The notes beneath the pieces are model-generated. The model was not told the DNA's origin and made no database searches. It saw only the letters and a list, made by a program, of their open reading frames with translations. A program made the position numbers and the translations under genes. A stretch of DNA of 64,000 nt, taken from the NCBI GenBank assembly GCA_030762175.1, contig JAUJEO010000019.1, positions 1,928,001 to 1,992,000 on the forward strand. The letters are read 5' to 3'. This stretch comes from Metallyticus violacea (taxonomy: Eukaryota; Arthropoda; Insecta; Mantodea; Metallyticidae). Below, in pieces: positions 63,001 through 64,000 of the stretch; the first letter of the stretch is position 1; each line of letters begins with the position of its first letter.

Positions 63001-64000
63001 TAATGAAAGAGAACCAGTTATCTCAAATAAGAACGAAAAAAAGTGATTCTAACGACGTTTCCAAACTTCGAAAAAAAATTTTTTTCTTTTCGAGATTCTT
63101 TGCGCATAATATGCTTCTCTGAGGCTATCAAACTGTATAATGAAAGAGAACTAGTTATCTCAAATAAGAACGAAAAAAAGTGATTCTAACGACGTTTCCA
63201 AACTTCGAAAAAAAAATTTTTTCTTTTCGAGATTCTTTGCGCATAATATGCTTCTCTGAGGCTATAAAACTGTATAATGAAAGAGAACTAGTTATCTCAA
63301 ATAAGAACGAAAAAAAGTGATTCTAACGACGTTTCCAAACTTCGAAAAAAAATTTTTTTCTTTTCGAGATTCTTTGCGCATAATATGCTTCTCTGAGGCT
63401 ATCAAACTAGTATAATGAAAGAGAACCAGTTATCTCAAACAAGAACGGAAAAAAAGTGATTCTAACGAAGTTTCCAAACTTCGAAAAAAATTTTTCTTCT
63501 TTTCGAGATTCTTTGCGCATTTTATGCTTCTCTGAGGCTATCAAACCAGTATAATGAAAGAGAACCAGGTAGCTCAAATAAGAACGGAATAAAAGTGATT
63601 CTAACGAAGTTTCCAAACTTCAAAAAAAATTTTTTTTCTTTTCGAGATTCTTTGCGCATAAAATGCTTCTCTGAGGCTATCAAACTAGTATAATGAAAGA
63701 GAACCAGTTATCTCAAACAAGAACGGAAAAAAAGTGATTTAAACGAAGTTTCCAAACTTCGAAAAAAATTTTTCTTCCTTTCGAGATTCTTTGCGCATAA
63801 TATGCTTTTCTGAGGCTATCAAACTGTATAATGAAAGAGAACTAGTTATCTCAAATAAGAACGAAAAAAAGTGATTCTAACGACGTTTCCAAACTTCGAA
63901 AAAAAAATTTTTTCTTTCCGAGATTCTTTGCGCATAATATGCTTCTTTGAGGCTATCAAACTGTATAATGAAAGAGAACTAGTTATCTCAAATAAGAACG
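57017..64000 (+). repeat. Module S4 (partial), partner of S2
   Basis: It repeats S2 at 13416 bp, then 13411 bp after a 5-bp loss (CTTTT) between the T-run and CGCGATTC near 62535. It shares the S2-specific G at 57760 and C at 58390. It is cut by the window end about 200 bp short of the S2 length. Confidence 0.85.
62521..62545 (+). repeat. 5-bp deletion between the T-run and CGCGATTC
   Basis: The S2 partner (about 49105-49129) reads A5, T10, CTTTT, CGCGATTC. Here CTTTT is missing, so T10 joins CGCG directly. This accounts for the change of the 13.4-kb shift from 13416 to 13411 bp. Confidence 0.8.

Larger units (their letters stand above)
1..64000 (+). repeat. Satellite DNA array of ~139-bp monomers filling the window
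   Basis: The same unit recurs head to tail throughout. For example, the GCGCATA landmark falls at 1, 140 and 278, at 11488 and 11627, and at 20083 and 20222, giving spacings of 138-139 bp. Every stretch I read has this unit on the plus strand, with no inversion, transposon or unique spacer. Monomers differ by substitutions and by 1-5 bp indels, mostly in A/T runs. Counted on the near-consensus monomer, G+C is 42 of 139 bases. Large eukaryotic satellite arrays typically look like this; a centromeric or pericentromeric position is inference. The array continues beyond both window ends. No gene is present in any interval. Confidence 0.98.
50793..64000 (+). repeat. 13.4-kb higher-order unit, copy 2 (modules S3+S4, cut by window end)
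   Basis: It matches copy 1 monomer for monomer. Position 64000 corresponds to about 50589 of copy 1, so roughly 200 bp of the unit lie outside the window. I noticed only a handful of base differences, for example AAGATTGG here (about 56115) against AAGAATGG (about 42699), and CTAACGAAG (about 58756) against CTAAAGAAG (about 45350). Confidence 0.88.

Noticed and set aside
1..64000. CRISPR array
   Set aside because: The repeats are contiguous ~139-bp units without unique spacers; this is satellite DNA.
50793..64000. The 13.4-kb repeat as a pure assembly duplication
   Set aside because: It cannot be fully excluded without reads. However, the two copies differ by scattered bases, A-run lengths and a 5-bp deletion, which argues for two real copies.

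Overview
The whole 64 kb window is one uninterrupted, head-to-tail satellite DNA array. The basic unit is an AT-rich monomer of about 139 bp (commonly 136-140 bp; near-consensus example 1798-1936, about 30% G+C). Roughly 460 monomers follow one another, all in the same orientation, from the first base to the last. I see no real gene, RNA gene, transposon, CRISPR array or unique spacer. Neither edge of the array lies in the window. Monomer size, composition and layered higher-order organisation indicate a eukaryotic nuclear genome, most likely centromeric or pericentromeric heterochromatin of a plant or invertebrate. The species and satellite family cannot be named from sequence alone.

Each monomer carries the same landmarks: a short palindrome GCATAATATGC, a near-perfect 18-bp dyad CGAAGTTTCCAAACTTCG, and directly after it an A-run/T-run of about 15 bp enclosed by TCGAAAA...TTTTCGA. 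Monomers fall into recurring variants defined by linked substitutions. Examples are GAACGG/GAATGG/GAAAGG, CAAATAAG/CAAACAAG, CTAACGAAG/CAAACGACG/CTAAGGAAG, CTAGTATAA/CTACTATAA/CTGTATAA, and CTTTTCTGAGG/CTTTACTGAGG/CTTCTCTGAGG. The order of these variants defines the higher-order repeats (HORs).

Layout. 1-4.1 kb: two tandem copies of a 2.1-2.2 kb HOR. 4.1-5.4 kb: mixed monomers, partly echoing 1.8-2.3 kb. 5.4-6.3 kb: the most diverged monomers. 6.3-9.35 kb: ordinary monomers plus a block that recurs at 29.5-31.2 kb. 9.35-16.1 kb: nested repeats with shifts of about 0.69, 1.66 and 3.75 kb. 16.1-28.7 kb: four units of a 2.9-3.6 kb HOR, the second chimeric. 28.7-31.2 kb: blocks also found at 1-0.7 kb and 7.5-9.35 kb, here brought close together. 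31.0-34.2 kb: a 2.07-2.2 kb duplication. 34.2-64.0 kb: a much younger zone of 6.2-kb and 7.2-kb modules, the pair itself duplicated as a 13.4-kb unit (37.4-50.8 kb and 50.8 kb to beyond the window end).

No genes work together here. What the sequence records is satellite evolution: local unequal exchange on the left and large recent segmental duplication on the right. Any function would be structural (nucleosome positioning, protein binding at the dyad, centromere or heterochromatin identity) and is inference. Block boundaries are read by eye and are uncertain by up to about one monomer unless a marker base is given.
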